This document shows, piece after piece, positions 18,218 to 27,531 of a DNA stretch of 64,000 nucleotides; position 1 is the stretch's first letter, and every line of letters begins with the position of its first letter. The stretch is from positions 201,802 through 265,801 of the forward strand of contig NZ_JASKLS010000002.1 of NCBI RefSeq assembly GCF_030124375.1, given 5' to 3'. The translations under genes and the position numbers were made by a program. The notes beneath the pieces were generated by a model. It did not search any database and was not told where the DNA came from. It worked only from the letters and a program-made list of their open reading frames with translations. The DNA comes from Sinorhizobium sp. 6-70 (GTDB taxonomy: Bacteria > Pseudomonadota > Alphaproteobacteria > Rhizobiales > Rhizobiaceae).

Positions 18218-19750
18218 TCACTTCTTGATCGAAGCGTTCCAGAAGTAGGGCCAGGGCGCCGGAGAAACGCCATCGAGCGTCTTCGACTTCGCGGACAAGG
18301 CGTTGAAGTCGCCGATCTTGATGAAGGGCACTTCTTCGAAGATCACCTTCTGCACGTCCGCCCACAGCGCCACGCGCTTGGCCGGGTCGGACTCCGCGTT
18401 GAAGGCATCGACGGCCTTGGCGCGCGCCGGCGTGTCCCACTGGCCCGGCGCCTTGGTCGACATCATGCCGATGAGTGCCGGCTCCGGCAGGAAGGGGCTG
18501 TGAGTGATGTAGATGTCCCAGAGCGTCGGATCGGCGCGGCGCTGGGTGAGCGTCGCCCAGTCGACCACCTGCAGGTCCACGGTGAAGCCGGCCAGTTTCA
18601 GATATTCCGCCGCGACCTGCGCCATCTTGTAATGGAACTCGTACTGCCGGCTCGTCAGGATCCTCAGGGGTTCACCTTTGTAGCCCGCCGCCGTCAGAAG
18701 CTCAGCCGCCTTCTCGGGATCAGCAATATTGTAGTTGCCGTCGGTTCCCGCATCGGTGCGCCAGGAATATTGCGCCGGGTAGAGTGCCGCGTCGAGCGCG
18801 TAGAAATCAGTGCTGCCGAAGGCGGCCGCCATCATGTCTTCCATGCTGAGCGCCGCGCGGATCGCCTTGCGCAACTCCTGGTTCTTGGTGATGCCGTTGC
18901 CGGAATTCAGAACGAAGACCGGCCAGCCGAAGGGTTGCAGCATCACCGGCTCGGAAGCACTGGAGCCTTTCACGCGTTCGAGCGATTCGACGGGAAGCGA
19001 ATCGACATAGTCGTACTGTCCGGAAACGGCGGCCTCGATGCGCGTGTTCGGATCCGGCACGGGGACGAAACGGATCTCGTCGGCATATTGATGGCGTGCG
19101 CCTCCATAACCGTTACTTTCACCGTCGGGCGAAGCGTAAGCGTCAAAGCGTTCGAGTTGGATATATTGGTCGGCCTTGCGTTCCTTGAGCTTGTAGGGGC
19201 CGGTTCCGACGAAATCGACCATCGGCTCGGCCTGCTTCTCCGAGGGAAGCACGATCGCCGCCGAATTGTTGAAGGCGAGCAGGGAGACGAGCGGCGCATA
19301 GGGCGCGTTGAGCGAAATCTTGACGGTCAGCGGGTCGACCGCTTCGACGCCGGCAATCGTCGCTGCGGTCTGCTTGCCGCGTGATGCCGTCTTCATCCAG
19401 CGATCGAGCGAGGCGACGACGTCCTTGGCATCCAGGTCGGTGCCGTCGTGGAACTTGACACCGGAGCGCAGCTTGATCGTGTAGGTTTTGCCGTCGGCAC
19501 TGATGTCCGGCATGCCGGCCGCGAGTAGCGGCGTCGGCTTCCAGTCCTTGTCGAAGGTATAGAGTGTTTCGAAGATGTGCTGTGAGACAATGCCGACGAG
19601 ATCGGCGGTCGAGGCCATCGGATCGAGTGTCGGCGGCTCACCCACCGTCGCTACATTGATCACCCCTCCCCTTTCCTGATCAGCGAAGGCGAATGACGCC
19701 GACGCGACGAGCGCCGTGCCGAGAAGCAGTGCAAGCTTAGCTGACTTCAT
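18218..19750 (-). CDS. Periplasmic solute-binding protein, family 5 (DppA-like)
   Basis: The 510-residue protein has a cleaved signal peptide (about 1-23, ending SASFAFA) and family 5 features: NVATVGEPPTLDPMASTAD near the N-terminus, LRSGVKFHDGTDLDAKDV, and the FHYKMAQVAAEYL segment in domain two. Family 5 proteins bind peptides, nickel, opines or sugars, so the ligand cannot be read off. It is the first gene of the minus-strand importer operon and has a GAGG ribosome binding site 7 bases before the ATG. The region upstream holds the TATTCCA/TGGAATA pair and the CCATAATTATGTT motif that link it to the PLP enzyme promoter. Confidence 0.92.
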   Translation of the reverse strand: MKSAKLALLLGTALVASASFAFADQERGGVINVATVGEPPTLDPMASTADLVGIVSQHIFETLYTFDKDWKPTPLLAAGMPDISADGKTYTIKLRSGVKFHDGTDLDAKDVVASLDRWMKTASRGKQTAATIAGVEAVDPLTVKISLNAPYAPLVSLLAFNNSAAIVLPSEKQAEPMVDFVGTGPYKLKERKADQYIQLERFDAYASPDGESNGYGGARHQYADEIRFVPVPDPNTRIEAAVSGQYDYVDSLPVESLERVKGSSASEPVMLQPFGWPVFVLNSGNGITKNQELRKAIRAALSMEDMMAAAFGSTDFYALDAALYPAQYSWRTDAGTDGNYNIADPEKAAELLTAAGYKGEPLRILTSRQYEFHYKMAQVAAEYLKLAGFTVDLQVVDWATLTQRRADPTLWDIYITHSPFLPEPALIGMMSTKAPGQWDTPARAKAVDAFNAESDPAKRVALWADVQKVIFEEVPFIKIGDFNALSAKSKTLDGVSPAPWPYFWNASIKK

Positions 19751-19771
19751 GTCCGTTCCTCTCTTATTATT

Positions 19772-19784
19772 CCATAATTATGTT
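19772..19784. promoter_or_regulatory. Shared promoter motif CCATAATWATGTT, copy 2
   Basis: CCATAATTATGTT upstream of the dppA-like gene contains the perfect palindrome CATAATTATG. It is the partner of 13662-13674 and is flanked by TATTCCA (19768-19774) and TGGAATA (19801-19807), half-sites resembling the palindrome at 13638-13657. Confidence 0.5.
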
Positions 19785-20033
19785 GTATGATGTGTTATAT
19801 TGGAATACATGAAGGGCAGGATGTCAAGGCACTCCTACGCAGCTCAGAAAGGGGAGCCCAGGATGTCGGGTTCTGCCGAAGCGTTCGCACAGTAAGCGGA
19901 GGACGAATTCCAGCGTTAGCGCCCGCTTCTGAGGTGTCATCCAACCTCCGCAGGTTGACATCAGCGATGGCACAAACGGCTTTGCGCGCGACGTGAAGCC
20001 TGCGCTAACCGGAACAGAAATTCCGCATCGCGA

Positions 20034-20051
20034 TTTTCATTGCGTATTCAT
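20034..20051 (+). promoter_or_regulatory. Possible Pho-box-like direct repeat upstream of ugpB
   Basis: TTTTCAT (20034-20040) and TATTCAT (20045-20051) repeat with an 11-bp period, the geometry of PhoB sites (consensus CTGTCAT-N4-CTGTCAT). Only the TCAT halves match well. The call depends on the known phosphate control of ugp operons in other bacteria and is weak. Confidence 0.25.
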
Positions 20052-20171
20052 TCCATTTCGTTTCTACTGCGCAGGCTTTCGCAGCGAAAGGCGGATGTGG
20101 ACGAAGTCGAGGAGGGACTGTCCCGTCAAGCGCCTGTATTTCTTAGCTTGCACGAACTGGGAGGATTGATC

Positions 20172-21476
20172 TTGAAACGATTCAGCTGGACGCTCACGGC
20201 TACTTCGGCGCTTTCGGTTTTTCTTGGAACCGAAGCTTTTGCAGCAACTGAGCTTGCCTGGTGGCACGCGATGACTGGTGCCAACAACGAAGTGGTCGAG
20301 CAGCTTGCCAAAGAGTTCAATGAGAGCCAAAGCACCTACAAGGTGGTTCCCGTTTTCAAGGGCACCTATCCGGAAACGCTGAACGCCGGTATCGCGGCAT
20401 TTCGTTCGAAACAGGCACCGGCAATCCTGCAAGTCTTCGACGCGGGCAGCGGTGTGATGCTGGGCGCTGAAGGTGCGGTCGTCCCAGTCGCCGACGTGTT
20501 GCGGAAGGGCGGATACGAATTCAACAAGGACGAGTATCTCCCCGGTATCGTCTCCTACTATTCCAAGGCCGACGGCACGATGCTGTCGTTCCCCTACAAT
20601 TCATCGTCGCCGATCCTCTACTACAACAAGGACGCGTTCACGAAGGCGGGGCTCGACTCCGAGAAGCCGCCGGCAACCTGGCCCGAGGTTTTCGAAGCGG
20701 CCAAGAAGATCAAGGCTAGTGGCGCCTCCGCCTGCGGCATCACCTCCACCTGGTTGACCTGGATCCAGACCGAGAATTTTGCCGCCTGGAACAATGTGCC
20801 CTATGGCACGAACGAGAACGGGCTTGCGGGTCTTAATGTCGAACTCGAGATCGACGCGCCATTGTTCGTCCAGCATTTCCAGGCCATCGCCGACTTGGCC
20901 AAGGACGGCACGTTCCGCTATGGCGGGCGGACCTCGGAGGCAAAGCAGCTGTTCACCTCGGGTGAATGCGCGATCCTGACCGAGTCGTCCGGCGGTCTCG
21001 GCGACATCATCAAATCGGGCGTCAATTACGGCATCGGGCAACTCCCCTATTACGAGGGCAGCGGTCCGCAGAACACGATTCCTGGCGGCGCGAGCCTTTG
21101 GGTCTTCGCCGGCAAATCGGACGACGAATACAAGGGCGTTGCCGAGTTCTTCCACTTCCTTTCGCGGACCGAAATCCAGGCGCGTTTGCATCAGGTCTCG
21201 GGTTATTTGCCGGTGACTCTGGCAGCTTACGACGAGACGAAGAAGTCCGGTTTTTATGAAAAGAATCCGGGCCGCGAAACGCCGATCAAGCAGATGATGG
21301 GCAAAGCACCGACCGAAAACTCGAAGGGTGTGCGCCTCGTCAACCTCCCCCAGGTCAGAGACATCCTCAATGAAGAATTTGAGGCAATGCTCTCCGGCCA
21401 GAAGGACGCCCAGAGTGCCTTGAGCGAGGGCGTCAAGAAAGCCAACGCGGCGATCGCTGCGGCGGTCAGCAATTGA
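20172..21476 (+). CDS. ugpB: Glycerol-3-phosphate periplasmic binding protein UgpB
   Basis: A 434-residue family 1 solute-binding protein. From memory it aligns along its length with E. coli Ugp[22 protein letters not shown] at the start, [55 protein letters not shown], and GGASLWV near the C-terminus. The signal peptide covers about residues 1-24 (ending AFA). Translation begins at TTG 20172, 7 bases after GGAGG; a longer in-frame extension from 20040 lacks such a signal. First gene of ugpBAEC. It captures sn-glycerol-3-phosphate and probably glycerophosphodiesters in the periplasm. Close relatives bind other polyol phosphates, so a shifted specificity is possible. Confidence 0.85.
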   Translation: MKRFSWTLTATSALSVFLGTEAFAATELAWWHAMTGANNEVVEQLAKEFNESQSTYKVVPVFKGTYPETLNAGIAAFRSKQAPAILQVFDAGSGVMLGAEGAVVPVADVLRKGGYEFNKDEYLPGIVSYYSKADGTMLSFPYNSSSPILYYNKDAFTKAGLDSEKPPATWPEVFEAAKKIKASGASACGITSTWLTWIQTENFAAWNNVPYGTNENGLAGLNVELEIDAPLFVQHFQAIADLAKDGTFRYGGRTSEAKQLFTSGECAILTESSGGLGDIIKSGVNYGIGQLPYYEGSGPQNTIPGGASLWVFAGKSDDEYKGVAEFFHFLSRTEIQARLHQVSGYLPVTLAAYDETKKSGFYEKNPGRETPIKQMMGKAPTENSKGVRLVNLPQVRDILNEEFEAMLSGQKDAQSALSEGVKKANAAIAAAVSN

Positions 21477-21491
21477 CACCAGGTGCACCCT

Positions 21492-21516
21492 GCCCGCGTC
21501 GTTCACCGCCGCGGGC
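21492..21516 (+). promoter_or_regulatory. Intercistronic hairpin after ugpB
   Basis: Perfect 7-bp GC arms GCCCGCG (21492-21498) and CGCGGGC (21510-21516) start 15 bases after the ugpB stop and lie before ugpA. It probably stabilises the ugpB end of the message or limits read-through to the permease genes. No U-tract follows. Confidence 0.6.
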
Positions 21517-21543
21517 ACTCATCTTTCAAGGAAGGGGCGCACG

Positions 21544-22425
21544 TTGCAGCCTGTCGTCTTTCCCAACAAGATCCTGCCCTATGTTCTGTTGGCGCCGCAG
21601 ATCATTCTGACGGTGGTCTTCTTCTTCTGGCCGGCGAGCCAGGCGCTCTATCAGTCGGTCCTGCGCGAGGATCCGTTCGGCCTCAAGTCGGGCTTCGTCG
21701 GGCTCGCCAACTTTCGGACCATTCTCTCCGACCCGGCCTACCTGCATTCCTTGGAGGTCACGGTGGTCTTCAGTGCGGCGACGGCACTCCTGTCGATGGC
21801 GGTGGCGCTTCTGCTGGCAGCGTCGGCGGATCGCGTCGTGCGGGGGAGGAATGTCTATCGCACCCTTCTGATCTGGCCCTATGCCGTAGCTCCGGCGGTT
21901 GCCGGAATGCTGTGGCTTTTCATGTTCAACCCGGCGATGGGGACATTCGCCTACCTGCTTCGGCGCAACGGCCTCGTTTGGGATCCGCTCCTCAATGGCA
22001 ACCAGGCGATGCTGCTCGTCATCATCGCGGCCGCCTGGAAGCAGATCAGCTACAATTTCCTGTTTTTCGTCGCAGGCCTGCAGGCCATCCCGAAATCGCT
22101 GATCGAAGCGGCATCGATCGACGGCGCCCGCGGCGCCAAACGTTTCTGGACGATCGTCTTCCCTCTGCTTGCACCGACAACGTTCTTCCTGCTTGTCGTC
22201 AACACGGTCTACGCGTTCTTCGACACCTTCGGGATCATCCACGCCGTAACCGGCGGCGGGCCGGCAAGGGCGACAGAGACGCTGGTCTACAAGGTGTACA
22301 ACGATGGTTTCGTCAATCTCGATCTCGGTGGGTCCGCCGCCCAATCGGTGATCCTCATGGCGATCGTTGTTGCGCTCACGGCGTTCCAGTTCCGCTTCGT
22401 CGAAAAGCGCGTCCACTATTCGTGA
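21544..22425 (+). CDS. ugpA: Glycerol-3-phosphate ABC transporter permease UgpA
   Basis: The 293-residue permease begins [19 protein letters not shown], typical of UgpA, and has six predicted helices. The EAA loop reads [22 protein letters not shown], the site that docks the ATPase. Translation starts at TTG 21544 after AAGGAAGGGG. Order and strand place it second in the ugp operon, 67 bases after ugpB with the hairpin between, and 9 bases before ugpE. It forms the membrane channel with UgpE. Confidence 0.88.
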   Translation: MQPVVFPNKILPYVLLAPQIILTVVFFFWPASQALYQSVLREDPFGLKSGFVGLANFRTILSDPAYLHSLEVTVVFSAATALLSMAVALLLAASADRVVRGRNVYRTLLIWPYAVAPAVAGMLWLFMFNPAMGTFAYLLRRNGLVWDPLLNGNQAMLLVIIAAAWKQISYNFLFFVAGLQAIPKSLIEAASIDGARGAKRFWTIVFPLLAPTTFFLLVVNTVYAFFDTFGIIHAVTGGGPARATETLVYKVYNDGFVNLDLGGSAAQSVILMAIVVALTAFQFRFVEKRVHYS

Positions 22426-22434
22426 GTTGCCGAC

Positions 22435-23283
22435 ATGATCGAAAACCGTCCCATATCGAACCTGGTCGGGCATCTTGTGCTCGTCATCGGTATCCTGATC
22501 GTCGTATTTCCGATCTACTACACGTTCGTGGCTTCGACGCGAACGTCCGTAGAAATCATCCGCCCGCCAATGTCGCTCTCAATCGGCTCCCAGTTCGTGG
22601 AGAACTATCGCGAGGCCATGGCGGGCGGTGTCGAGCGCGTTGTGGGCGTCAGCCTCGAGCGGCTGCTTCTCAACTCGACGATCGTGGCGCTCGCGATCGC
22701 CGTCGGCAAGATCGTCATCTCGTTTCTCTCCGCTTTCGCGATCGTCTTCTTCCGCTTTCCTATGAAGATGGTCTGCTTTTGGATGATCTTCATCACACTG
22801 ATGCTGCCGGTGGAGGTTCGGATACTGCCGACCTACAAGGTGATCGTCGACCTCGGATTGATCGATACCTATGCCGGATTGACCCTGCCGCTGATGGCCT
22901 CGGCAACGGCGACATTCCTGTTCCGCCAGTTCTTCCTGACGATTCCGGGCGAATTGGTCGAAGCAGCGCGCATCGACAATGCCGGTCCCTTTCGCTTCAT
23001 GCGTGACATCCTACTTCCGCTTTCGAGAACGAACATCGCAGCCCTGTTTGTCATCCTCTTTATTTATGGCTGGACACAGTATCTCTGGCCGCTTTTGGTC
23101 ACGAACGATGCCAAGATGAATACGATCATTATCGGACTGCGACGAATGGTCGATTTCACGGACGCGTCGACTCCGTGGAACTACGTCATGGTGACCGCGA
23201 TCCTCGCGATCATTCCTCCCGTTCTTGTCGTTGTGTTGATGCAGCGCTGGTTCGTCAAAGGCCTCGTGGAGACGGAGAAGTAA
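22435..23283 (+). CDS. ugpE: Glycerol-3-phosphate ABC transporter permease UgpE
   Basis: The 282-residue protein has the MalG/UgpE layout: N-terminal helix ([20 protein letters not shown]), a periplasmic loop, and the EAA motif [21 protein letters not shown] before the last two helices. It ends in [13 protein letters not shown], a C-terminus shared with other carbohydrate permeases of this class. The TAA stop overlaps the ugpC ATG (TAATG), indicating coupled translation. It pairs with UgpA in the inner membrane. Confidence 0.88.
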   Translation: MIENRPISNLVGHLVLVIGILIVVFPIYYTFVASTRTSVEIIRPPMSLSIGSQFVENYREAMAGGVERVVGVSLERLLLNSTIVALAIAVGKIVISFLSAFAIVFFRFPMKMVCFWMIFITLMLPVEVRILPTYKVIVDLGLIDTYAGLTLPLMASATATFLFRQFFLTIPGELVEAARIDNAGPFRFMRDILLPLSRTNIAALFVILFIYGWTQYLWPLLVTNDAKMNTIIIGLRRMVDFTDASTPWNYVMVTAILAIIPPVLVVVLMQRWFVKGLVETEK

Positions 23284-24344
23284 TGGCTGAAATCATCCTC
23301 AAGGATATTCGCAAGACCTATGCTGGCGCCGTCGAGGCGATCCAGGGCGTCTCGCTCGAGATAAAGGATGGCGAACTCGTCGTGCTTGTCGGCCCTTCCG
23401 GCTGCGGCAAGTCAACGCTTCTGCGCATGATCGCGGGGCTGGAAGGCATAACGTCCGGCGAGATCCTGATCGGAGATCGACGCGTCAATGAACTGGACCC
23501 GGCCGAACGCGACATCGCCATGGTGTTTCAGAATTATGCGCTGTATCCGCATATGACGGTTCGTCAGAACCTCGCCTATGGCCTCAAAAATCGCAAGACG
23601 CCGAAAGACGAGATCGAACGACGTATCGCAAAGGCCGCGAAAACGCTCGAAATCGAACCCTATCTTGACCGCAAGCCGCGCCAGCTTTCGGGCGGGCAAC
23701 GCCAACGCGTCGCGATGGGACGCGCGATCGTTCGCGAACCGGCCGCCTTTCTCTTCGATGAGCCGCTGTCGAACCTCGACGCCAAGCTCAGGGGGCAGAT
23801 GCGCATCGAGATCAAACGGTTGCAGCGTTCGCTTGGAACCACAAGCGTCTACGTGACACACGATCAGATGGAAGCGATGACGCTCGCCGACAAGCTGGTC
23901 GTCGTCAACGCCGGACGCATCGAGCAGGTGGGCACGCCAATTGAACTCTATGAGAAGCCAGCGACCGTGTTCGTCGCGACCTTCATTGGTTCGCCGTCCA
24001 TGAATCTGCTCGGCGGCGACTCCGCCACCGATGGCTGGTCGCTGGCGCCCAATTTCCCAAGGCCATCCGGATCGTTCACGATCGGGGTCAGGCCGGAGGA
24101 CCTGACGGTCGTCGCGGAGCACGCCGGGGTCGGCGACTTTGAAGCGACGGTGCGCGTCGACGGTATCGAGCTGGTGGGCGCCGAGAGTCTGTTGCACGGC
24201 AGGCTCGCGAGCGGGCATGACCTCGTCTTTCGTGTCTCGGGACGAGCTGCCTTTCAGATCGGCGATGAGGTTAAAGTGGCCGCCGGCCGCGAAACCCTCC
24301 ATCTTTTCGACGCGCAGGGCAGACGAGCCACGCTCGGCTCTTGA
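23283..24344 (+). CDS. ugpC: Glycerol-3-phosphate ABC transporter ATPase UgpC
   Basis: The 353-residue CUT1-type ATPase has Walker [11 protein letters not shown]-loop [12 protein letters not shown], signature LSGGQRQR, Walker [13 protein letters not shown] and the H-loop VYVTHD. The C-terminal 110 residues form the regulatory OB-like domain (RPEDLTV and following). The start is fixed by overlap with the ugpE stop. No ugpQ phosphodiesterase gene follows; instead the convergent frameshifted hydrolase begins 39 bases away. The ATPase powers uptake by UgpBAE, and the C-terminal domain could take part in inhibition by phosphate, as known for E. coli UgpC. Confidence 0.9.
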   Translation: MAEIILKDIRKTYAGAVEAIQGVSLEIKDGELVVLVGPSGCGKSTLLRMIAGLEGITSGEILIGDRRVNELDPAERDIAMVFQNYALYPHMTVRQNLAYGLKNRKTPKDEIERRIAKAAKTLEIEPYLDRKPRQLSGGQRQRVAMGRAIVREPAAFLFDEPLSNLDAKLRGQMRIEIKRLQRSLGTTSVYVTHDQMEAMTLADKLVVVNAGRIEQVGTPIELYEKPATVFVATFIGSPSMNLLGGDSATDGWSLAPNFPRPSGSFTIGVRPEDLTVVAEHAGVGDFEATVRVDGIELVGAESLLHGRLASGHDLVFRVSGRAAFQIGDEVKVAAGRETLHLFDAQGRRATLGS

Positions 24345-24383
24345 CCGGCCACTTTGCGGCGAGCGGGTATTCGTTGGGTCGTG

Positions 24384-25105
24384 TCAACGAGGACTGGGCG
24401 AATTGCGCCCCGGGATGCCTGCAAGCGTTCGAGAGTTCAATCGTGAACTGGAAGATTGTACGTCCTCCATTCGGCTCGAAGGCAGCTGAGGCAGCGTCTG
24501 TCGCATGTCGGTATCGACAACAGAAAGCGGTTCTGGATTCTTCCGTGTCGCTGGAGCTTGGGGTTTAAGACCTCGCATACCGTTCAACACCGTGAGCAGA
24601 TCGTAGCCATGGGCCCAGCGGCCGAAGCCGCTCGCGACGTTGATGTGGCCTGCGTGGCCGAGATCGATGGGCCCGCTGCCCCATTTTCCGGAAAGCGACT
24701 TCAAGCGATCGAACGGCATGTAAGGATCGTTGAGACTACCCACGATAAGGCTGGGGAATGGCAGCACAAGCTTCGGCATCGCTCCGAAGTCGATAGCGCC
24801 GGGATGCAGCCGCTCCGTTTCGTCGAGGTCGCACGGCGCGACCAGGAGGGCACTCCTCACGCGTTTGGCGAGAGGCCTGTCGGCCAAGGCTGCCACGGGA
24901 ACCGAACCGAGGCTGTGCGCCACCAGGTCGACCGTTTCATGTCTCGCGATTTCCACCTCCAGCGCCGCCCGCCAACGCGCAAGCGTCGGGTAGTTCCAAT
25001 CCTGCTGTTCGATGATGGCGCGCCCGGATGATCGGCGAGCCAGTAACGTTGCCAATGCCCGTCGCCCGAGCCGAAAAGTCCTGGAACGATCACTGTTTTC
25101 GCCAT
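24384..25105 (-). pseudogene. Frameshifted RBBP9/YdeN-type serine hydrolase
   Basis: Two overlapping frames together give one RBBP9-like alpha/beta hydrolase. The first, from ATG 25105, reads MAKTVIVPGLFGSGDGHWQR then YWLADHPG; the second continues RAIIEQQDWNYPTLARW and carries the nucleophile VAHSLGS, an Asp region (GSLNDPYMPF) and the His in LGHAGHINVASGFG. The switch lies at about 25016-25028 and is explained by one missing base (or two extra). The C-terminus also runs about 45 residues past the usual family end. Either a real inactivated gene or a sequencing error. Confidence 0.75.
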
Positions 25106-25306
25106 GCTTTCCGCCTCTCAGCGCTCGCAAACGTTCGGTCGCCGGTTCGACGCCACAGTTTGCGATTGTGCCCGATGGCGAATGCCGCAGTAAGGAAAGA
25201 AGATTTATGGTCTATAATATTTATAGAATATATTGCCGCAAGACGGGCGGCGGCGTCGCGGCCGCGCATCCGAGAGGCTGTGCTTTATGAAAAACGACCC
25301 AACGCG

Positions 25307-25981
25307 TCAGCGATTAAACCGATGTAGCGACAGCCGTCCGTCATCGCCGAGGCGGGCTTCGACATCGGCGTAGTGCGCGAGCGTAAGATGGGGCGTATCG
25401 GCAGCTGCCACATGGGCGCCGGTGATGACCGCGACCTCCGCCCCCGCGGCCCTTCCTGCAAGAATGCCGGCAGGAGCGTCCTCGAAGACGAGACAGTCCT
25501 CCGCGCTGACGCCGAGCCTTCCAGCGGCAAGAAGGTAGCCTTGCGGGTCTGGCTTGCCGGCCGATACGTCCTCACCGGTTATCATCAGCTGCGGCATCGG
25601 TATTCCCGCAGCGGCTAGGCGACGAACGGCGAGTTCGAGCGGCGCCGAGGTGACGATCGCCCATTTCTCTGGTGGCAGGGTGTTCAGAAAAGCGACGGCG
25701 CCCGGAATTTCGACGATGCCTTCGACGTCCGCAATTTCCGCTGCAGCCAGTTCGCGCGCTTCATGTTCCGCATCGACGGCGAGGCCCAGCTTGCGGATGG
25801 TGTCGACGGCCCGTACGCCATGCACTGACTTCATCAGGATGTCGCGATCAACACCGTTGCGAACGGCCCAGGCTCCCCAGACCCGTTCGACGACGGCCAT
25901 CGAATTGAGCAACGTTCCATCCATGTCGAACAAAAGGGCGGAAAATCTTTTCGTGAAAAGCGATGAATTCAAATGATCCAA
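25307..25981 (-). CDS. HAD-family sugar/glycerol phosphatase-like protein
   Basis: The 224-residue protein has all HAD motifs: FDMDGTLLNS (nucleophile and acid Asp pair), VTSAPL (motif II), KPDPQGY (motif III lysine) and FEDAPAGILAG (motif IV), with a C1 cap typical of sugar-phosphate and glycerol-phosphate phosphatases such as YfbT and yeast GPP1. The frame is open far upstream, but the best start is TTG 25981 with GGGGA upstream, or TTG 25972. The nearby ugp operon makes glycerol phosphate an attractive but unproven substrate. It is downstream of the PPP phosphatase gene on the same strand with a 139-base gap. Confidence 0.8.
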   Translation of the reverse strand: MDHLNSSLFTKRFSALLFDMDGTLLNSMAVVERVWGAWAVRNGVDRDILMKSVHGVRAVDTIRKLGLAVDAEHEARELAAAEIADVEGIVEIPGAVAFLNTLPPEKWAIVTSAPLELAVRRLAAAGIPMPQLMITGEDVSAGKPDPQGYLLAAGRLGVSAEDCLVFEDAPAGILAGRAAGAEVAVITGAHVAAADTPHLTLAHYADVEARLGDDGRLSLHRFNR

Positions 25982-26120
25982 GCCTGTCCCCTTAAGTTGA
26001 TTGGGTTGCCCCTTGCGGCTCCCTGCAGCAGGCGCACAAGTATCGCCTTGCGCACTGCAGCACAATCCTTGTTCACGGATATGGCCGCCTTGTTCACGCG
26101 GATATGACCGGCGTAATGAC

Positions 26121-26783
26121 CTAGCCGTCCACGCTCTCGGCCACGAGAAAGCCGATCGGCCCGCCCGCCTGGTCGTCGTCGAAGACGGCGCAGGAAAGCA
26201 CGCCGCCGAAGACGGCTCCGGAATCGACATTGGTCCGATTGCCGACGGTCCTGGGGTTGCTTCGGCTCGGCGTATGGCCGTGGCACAGATGCTTGCCCCA
26301 GTATCCGCCGGAATGGTTCGGCGGCGTTCTGATCCAAAGCAGGATGTCGTCCCCCTGCTGGTCCAGCGGCATAGTCTCGTCGACCCCCGCATGCACGAAG
26401 ATTCGATAATGATCGACGATGATCGACGGCCTCTCCGCCATCCAGACAAGATGGCTCAAGGGTATTGCTCCGCCATAGGATGCCATGGTCTCGTCGCCGC
26501 CGTTCATGAGCCAAGTGCTCATCTCGGCATGGCCTCTTCGGGCGGCCAGCAGCATTTCTTCATGATTGCCCTTGAGCGTCAGCCATTCCCAACCGGGCTT
26601 GGTCGGCCCCGCCATTATCCGCTCGACCACACCGCGGCTCTCCGGCCCCCGGTCGATCAGATCGCCAAGGAATATGATCCTGCCGCTCGGCACGGCGGAT
26701 TCGATACTTGCCAGCAAGGCTTCGAGCTGTGCCAGGCATCCGTGAATGTCACCGACCGCGAAGGTAAGACGTCGGGCATTCAT
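26121..26783 (-). CDS. PPP-family metallophosphoesterase (bacterial serine/threonine phosphatase-like)
   Basis: The 220-residue protein shows the full PPP signature set: GDIHG, GDLIDRGPES, GNHEEM and a late CHGHTPS, which together bind two metals. Length and motif spacing resemble lambda phosphatase and PrpA/PrpE-type enzymes that act on phosphoproteins or on Ap4A-like dinucleotides. The ATG at 26783 follows a GGAG signal and the longer upstream frame has no family sequence. Neighbours (HAD phosphatase, conserved 126-residue protein) do not define its target. Confidence 0.87.
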   Translation of the reverse strand: MNARRLTFAVGDIHGCLAQLEALLASIESAVPSGRIIFLGDLIDRGPESRGVVERIMAGPTKPGWEWLTLKGNHEEMLLAARRGHAEMSTWLMNGGDETMASYGGAIPLSHLVWMAERPSIIVDHYRIFVHAGVDETMPLDQQGDDILLWIRTPPNHSGGYWGKHLCHGHTPSRSNPRTVGNRTNVDSGAVFGGVLSCAVFDDDQAGGPIGFLVAESVDG

Positions 26784-26987
26784 GCATTGGATCTCCTGCA
26801 CTCGTCCAGGGCGGCGTTCTCCGCTGGATGAGAAGCGACCGTCGCTGGTGATGGGGCTGCCAATGTGGTGGCGCCGATTGTGGGGCACAAGCTTTAGCGC
26901 ATATTTTTCCCGAAGAGAATCCAAATTCCGGAAAAAATGCACGGAACTCAAAGTGTTACCGCAGCCTTCGCAAGTCGCCTGAGGCCG

Positions 26988-27416
<429 letters not shown>

Positions 27417-27531
27417 TCACGCGCCGGCGGCCAGTTACAAACGCTCGGGTGGCGTCTTTGTTGGCTGAGTCTAACAGATTTGCAGTCCCGCCAACAGCTT
27501 CGCGCGGGGAGTGATGGTCACCGTTGGTGCG

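Larger units (their letters stand above)
19751..20171. other. Divergent promoter region between dppA-like and ugpB-like genes
   Basis: 421 bases without a credible gene. The left end carries the dpp-side motifs (19768-19807) in an AT-rich patch; the right end carries a possible Pho-like direct repeat (20034-20051) and the ugpB ribosome binding site. An upstream TTG at 20040 would extend ugpB, but the signal peptide and Shine-Dalgarno position speak against it. I see no RNA gene or clear terminator in the middle part. Confidence 0.6.

Noticed and set aside
17200..18273. Long N-terminal extension of the DppC-like permease
   Set aside because: It is the out-of-frame reading of the DppB-like gene; the TGATG overlap at 17199 defines the start.
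20119..20142. CTGTCCC...CTGTATT as a Pho box before ugpB
   Set aside because: Spacing between the CTGT repeats is 16 and not 11 bases, and it lies too close to the start codon.
25207..25290. A 27-codon frame MVYNIYRIYC in an AT-rich spot
   Set aside because: Has AAGGAAAG upstream, but is too short and without any recognisable feature; the AT-rich DNA is more likely a promoter area.
25982..26449. N-terminal extension of the HAD phosphatase
   Set aside because: The upstream frame overlaps the PPP phosphatase gene out of frame; HAD proteins begin a few residues before the DxDGT motif, matching TTG 25981.
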